A DNA stretch of 64,000 nucleotides from Tritrichomonas musculus. Lineage: Eukaryota > Parabasalia > Tritrichomonadida > Tritrichomonadidae. Position 1 is the stretch's first letter; the number at the start of each line of letters is the position of its first letter. Made by a program: the position numbers and the translations under genes. Shown piece by piece: positions 60,416-64,000 of the stretch. The stretch covers positions 5,270,001 to 5,334,000 of the forward strand of contig JAPFFF010000012.1 in NCBI GenBank assembly GCA_039105265.1, read 5' to 3'. The notes below the pieces were generated by a model. It saw nothing but the letters and a program-made list of their open reading frames with translations. It was not told the DNA's origin and did not search any database.

Positions 60416-60788
60416 ATGCTAGTATAATTACTGAAAATATTAATTATGAGAGTCAAAATGAAAATTTCGAAATTTGCATGGTAAATGAATCGTATATTGT
60501 TATTAAAGTGTTGATAGCGGTAAATTTGCATTTGTTTTTGTATTTTGAGATGCATGGCGTAATGATATCAGTATCAGCATTTTAAGATTTGGATGAAATG
60601 CACGAAAAAAATTGCCAAATGATATTGATAACTTATTATATTAAAGTATTAACGCGTTTTTTATCATTTTGTTCTTGCTATTGTTGAAGAAAAGCTCAGG
60701 GAAAAAAAAACTTGGAATTTCCAAGTTTTCTTGACATGTGAAATAAAAAAAACTTGGAAATTCCAAGTTGGAATTTTTTTCCGCATCC
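60416..60788 (-). repeat. Right inverted repeat of the MULE (373 bp)
   Basis: Counterpart of 57454-57824. A further partial copy of its inner end (taattatactagcataaaat) stands inverted at 60361, forming a small palindrome with it. Confidence 0.9.
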
Positions 60789-60797
60789 GATTTTTTT

Positions 60798-61505
60798 CAT
60801 ATAAATTTCATTTATTACTGAGCCTTGGTTTTTGTATTTACAATTGTATACAACTTGTCCGTTTAAAAATTACAATTGTAATTACAATTTTAAATACGTT
60901 ATTTTCTCGATATTAGTTTTTTATTTTTATCTTGATCTACAATTATTTTTTTATATTAAAAATGTTTTAAATAATTTAAAAATAAAAAGATAAAATAATA
61001 AAATGTTTTTCAAATTAAATAATATTATTTTTGATTCTTCATAAAATAAAAAAAATTTATTCGTATTCAAAAAGTTTCATTAATACTACAAATCAAAAAA
61101 TCGTTATTTTACGAAAAAGACGTTAAAAAGACGTTTATAGTATTTGTGATGTAAAAAAAATAAGGCCTATTTATTACAGATAATTTTTTTGTTGCTTTGA
61201 TGATATGCTTTGTGAACCATCATAAACAAGTCCAAAATGGGTAATATAGGATGTAAAGATTATATTAAGAATTCTTTGAAAGTTAATAAGCTACATCCAA
61301 ATGCATATCTAAATCTCAGACCGTTTAAAAAAATAAAAAGGTAATATCACGAAATTGAAAAAAATTAGAAATTCTTTTTTCAACATTTTGTTATATATTT
61401 TTTTTCAAGACAACAAATTGCTTGTTCACTTTCTATTGATAAAAGACATCATAAGTGGTGTAGAAAAATACGATTCCCCTATATAAATTATTTTTTATAT
61501 AAGAA
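60798..61505. other. AT-rich intergenic DNA
   Basis: Between the MULE and the pseudokinase gene's stop. A short internal echo (acgaaaaagacgttaaaaag, near 61110-61130) is all that stands out. Confidence 0.5.
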
Positions 61506-63431
61506 TTAAATACTTTCAGAATTACTTTCAACAGTAACGCCTCTTGGTTTATTTTTTGACAACCTATTTTTTGCTGTCACATTTCCAAGTTTAGCAGCCT
61601 TTTCATAGCATTCGACTGCTTTTTGCATGTTGACTTCAACTCCCTGTCCACTTTCATAGCAAATTCCGAGATTTAGATATGCATTTGGATTTCCCATTTC
61701 TGCTGACTTTTCATAGCACTCGATTGCCTTTGACAAATTCTTTTCAATTCCTTTTCCATTTGAATAGCAGAAACCGAGGCTGTTGTAAGAGTTTGAATTT
61801 CCAAGCTCTGCTGCCTTCAAGTAGTATTCAATAGCTGTTGTGTAGTTCTGTTCAACACCGGTTCCGTTTGTGTAGCAGATGCCGAGACTGTTGATTGACT
61901 CTGAATTTCCAAGTTCAGCCGCCCTTGTGTAATATTCGAGCGCCTTTGCGTAATTTGTTTCAACGGCAAAGCCGTTGTAGTAACAAAATCCAAGCGAGTT
62001 GAATCCAAAAGAATTCATCTGCTCGGCTGCCTTCTTGTAGCAGTCGAGTGCTTTTGTGCTGCTCTGTTCAACACCGTAGCCGAGGTGGTAACAAATGCCG
62101 AGTCGGACTGGTCCGTAAGTGTTTCCTTGCGTTGTCGATCGCTGGTAGTAATAAAGAGATTTGCTGAAGCTTGGCTCAACAAACTTTTCACTCTGATAAA
62201 GAAGGCCAAGAATGAAGGACGCTTGACTGTTTCCTTGTTCTGACAGTTGCTTCAAAATTGAGAGGCCAGCATCCGGATTCAGCTCTTTTGGACTGCCCCA
62301 AAGCTTGCAGATTCCTCTGAGGAGGAGGTCGTTTGAAACCTGAGACGGTTGGAGCTTCTTTTTGAGGACTTCGTTTGCTTCCTTCAGGGATTCAATTTCA
62401 CGATGGTAACGTCTTTCTTTCGATTGAAAGTCTTCGTTTATGTTTATGAACTTTTTCTTTAGATCATTCAATTCTACATGCTTCTTCTTTTGAATTTTAC
62501 CTTGCTCTTTCTCTCTCTCAGCAAGCATGTCAATGTAGTCGTAGATTTCGTCTTCATCAACTGCTTCGCCAAGCATCGACGGGTCGCTGCTGAGCTCTCT
62601 GAATATCTCGTCAAATGAAGGACGGTCTTTTGGGTCCTGGCTCCAGCATCGCTGAATCAGATTTGACATTTTTTCAGGGACTCTGTCAGGAATTTCGGGG
62701 CGCTCTCCATTCGATATTTTGGAACTGATAGAAACCGCTGTCAAACCGTCATGTTCTTTGAATGGAAGTTCGCCTGTAACAATTTCATAAGCAAGCATCC
62801 CAAATGCATAGATATCAGCACTAGAGCTGCATTTTGAATCACTTTCAAAAAGTTCTGGTGCAATGTATAGTTCTGTGTTGATTTGACCTTGGATGGTTAA
62901 TTTGTTACGGTTTGATAATGGTAATCCATAATCACAAATATGTGGATAGAAATCTTCATTTGTTAGTATGTTTTCTGGCTTTAGGTTTCCATGGATAACG
63001 CCGTGTTTGTGTAAATAATGCATCCCTCGTGAGATGCCAAGTAAATTAATGAATTTTTTGGTAGCTGTCCAATCAGATTCCGCCAGACCTTTCTTTTCTT
63101 TGTCTAAAAATAATCGTAATGATCCTGTGGGTAAGTATTTTGTAATAATAGATGGTGATAATTTGGATGGATCTTTGAATGATTGGAAATTTAAACCTTT
63201 GAATTTAACAATGCATGGATGCTTTAGTTTGTGAAGTATAAGTGATTGTTGTAAAAGAAGCATTTGATCGTGGCCATTGAATCCATTTTCTGAATTAAGA
63301 ATTTTAACAGCGTAATTTTTATTATCATTAACATTGTTTGCTACGTATACTCTACTAAATCTTCCTTCGCCAATACTATGATTTTGAAGTTTGAAATCTG
63401 CTATATTGAAAAACAAGCTCTCAAGCTCCAT
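61506..63431 (-). CDS. Pseudokinase with coiled coil and Sel1 repeats
   Basis: I chose the ATG at 63431 (MELESLFFNIADF); six in-frame codons before it lack an ATG. The 641-residue product has a kinase-like domain at about 5-285: GEGRFSRV and the lysine in NYAVKI are kept, but the catalytic loop reads HGNLKPEN instead of HRDLKPEN, so the catalytic aspartate is Asn, and the metal motif reads DYG. It is therefore likely a pseudokinase. A coiled coil follows (about 295-360), then about seven Sel1 repeats (e.g. KALEYYTRAAELGNSESINS) and a short polar tail. It is sister in plan to the active kinase-Sel1 protein at 39595 and may act as a regulator or scaffold. Confidence 0.9.
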   Translation of the reverse strand: MELESLFFNIADFKLQNHSIGEGRFSRVYVANNVNDNKNYAVKILNSENGFNGHDQMLLLQQSLILHKLKHPCIVKFKGLNFQSFKDPSKLSPSIITKYLPTGSLRLFLDKEKKGLAESDWTATKKFINLLGISRGMHYLHKHGVIHGNLKPENILTNEDFYPHICDYGLPLSNRNKLTIQGQINTELYIAPELFESDSKCSSSADIYAFGMLAYEIVTGELPFKEHDGLTAVSISSKISNGERPEIPDRVPEKMSNLIQRCWSQDPKDRPSFDEIFRELSSDPSMLGEAVDEDEIYDYIDMLAEREKEQGKIQKKKHVELNDLKKKFININEDFQSKERRYHREIESLKEANEVLKKKLQPSQVSNDLLLRGICKLWGSPKELNPDAGLSILKQLSEQGNSQASFILGLLYQSEKFVEPSFSKSLYYYQRSTTQGNTYGPVRLGICYHLGYGVEQSSTKALDCYKKAAEQMNSFGFNSLGFCYYNGFAVETNYAKALEYYTRAAELGNSESINSLGICYTNGTGVEQNYTTAIEYYLKAAELGNSNSYNSLGFCYSNGKGIEKNLSKAIECYEKSAEMGNPNAYLNLGICYESGQGVEVNMQKAVECYEKAAKLGNVTAKNRLSKNKPRGVTVESNSESI

Positions 63432-63459
63432 ATTTATACTTTTCCTCAATTAACGTTAA

Positions 63460-63882
63460 TTTTACAAAAAATTTAACTCAATTTTTTTGAGTGTATCCAT
63501 ATTTTTTGATTATAAAATAATCGTTAAAAATATTTTTTGAAATAACTCATTTAATTTAAATAAAAAAAAAGTATATAATAAAAATCTTGAAAAATACGAT
63601 AGAAAAATAAATAAAAATTTTAGTATTAATTAAATATCTGAATATCTATAAAAAAAATTCATTCGAAATAATTTGACACATCAATAGCAAAAAAAAAGTA
63701 TTCTATTAAAAATCAAATTGATGTCCTAGAAATACATTATACTATTAAATAACTATATTTTTATTTGAGAGTATTTTTTATAACAAATATTTTTTTCAAT
63801 AGATAATACATATAAAAAATTATATCAAAATAAATGAAATTATTTATTTTATTCATAGTAAATTAAATAAAAAAAATAAGCA
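63460..63882. other. AT-rich intergenic DNA
   Basis: Spacer between the pseudokinase start and the end of the next minus-strand gene. Nothing recognised. Confidence 0.5.
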
Positions 63883-64000
63883 TTATTGCTCTTTGTTTTT
63901 CTTGAGTCCAATGCTTTTCAAATAATCTACAACCTCGACATTTTTGTTTGAAATAGCCAAATCGAGCGCATTAGCATCGTAATTATTAAGCAAATGAACA
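63883..64000 (-). CDS. C-terminal end of an ankyrin-repeat gene (cut by the window edge)
   Basis: The minus-strand frame reads VHLLNNYDANALDLAISNKN then VEVVDYLKSIGLKKNKEQ and a TAA at 63883. DANALDLAISNKNVEVVDYL is a final ankyrin repeat like that of the kinase at 4898 (DKTALDYSILNNHSEIVEYL). The rest of the gene lies beyond base 64000. Confidence 0.75.
   Translation of the reverse strand, partial: VHLLNNYDANALDLAISNKNVEVVDYLKSIGLKKNKEQ

Larger units (their letters stand above)
57454..60788 (-). mobile_element. Complete Mutator-like (MULE) DNA transposon, 3335 bp
   Basis: Long inverted repeats (57454-57824 and 60416-60788), exact 9-bp target duplication and one intact transposase gene on the minus strand. 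The first bases are GGAT followed by two mismatched positions and GGAAAAAAATTCC. All expected parts of an autonomous MULE are present, so it could be active or very recently active. It lies about 100 bp downstream of the ankyrin gene. Confidence 0.93.

Overview
The window looks like a piece of a trichomonad parasite genome, most likely Tritrichomonas or a close relative. Intergenic DNA is very AT-rich, genes are almost all single open frames, and the gene families are typical of that lineage: protein kinases fused to Sel1 or ankyrin repeats, a trichomonad-type ankyrin family, an amino-acid permease, a RING protein and an axonemal ASH-domain protein. The mobile DNA (Polinton, MULE, Tc1/mariner-like elements, MITEs) also fits. 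The species assignment is inference from these families; no rRNA gene is present.

Layout. 1-6436: a tandem array of single ankyrin-repeat blocks separated by a 23-24 bp minisatellite, leading into a coiled-coil protein kinase. 6911-6983: a tRNA-Gln-like gene of correct length. 7030-29013: an apparently whole Polinton/Maverick (about 22 kb, 278-bp near-identical terminal inverted repeats, 5-6 bp target duplication) with 14 genes, including protein-primed DNA polymerase, integrase, packaging ATPase and major capsid protein, plus a tRNA-like sequence and a GC-richer noncoding block. It lies inside the end of a small MITE. 29.2-31.6 kb: AT-rich DNA with decayed repeats and a 154-bp promoter duplication before an amino-acid transporter (31589-32854). 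32884-33132: a MITE with perfect 23-bp ends. 33163-37803: a decayed CFAP47-like axonemal gene with several breaks. 37.9-38.6 kb: an ankyrin-family relic and a 125-bp tandem repeat.

39595-44723: a 974-aa kinase-Sel1 protein and a convergent beta-helix/RING protein. 46101-48777: a Sel1 gene split exactly at a TA by a 1.2-kb Tc1/mariner-like insertion. 48980-49617: a MITE starting CAGTC. 49809-50573: a protein made of two PARP-like folds. 53-54.4 kb: small genes, one sharing a C-terminal domain with a Polinton protein and ending in an 18-bp-stem hairpin. 54666-57356: an ankyrin gene whose repeats are again separated one by one by AT-rich spacers. 57454-60788: a complete MULE transposon with roughly 370-bp inverted repeats, a 9-bp target duplication and an intact transposase. 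61506-63431: a pseudokinase-Sel1 protein. 63883-64000: the end of another ankyrin gene.

How the genes relate. The cellular genes are mainly signalling or scaffold proteins built from tandem repeats, which are prone to expansion and interruption; at least six independent mobile insertions are visible. The most unusual points are the one-repeat-per-block ankyrin genes with intron-like spacers, the primase-like C-terminal region on the Polinton polymerase, the domain shared between a Polinton gene and a cellular-looking gene, and the tandem PARP-like protein.
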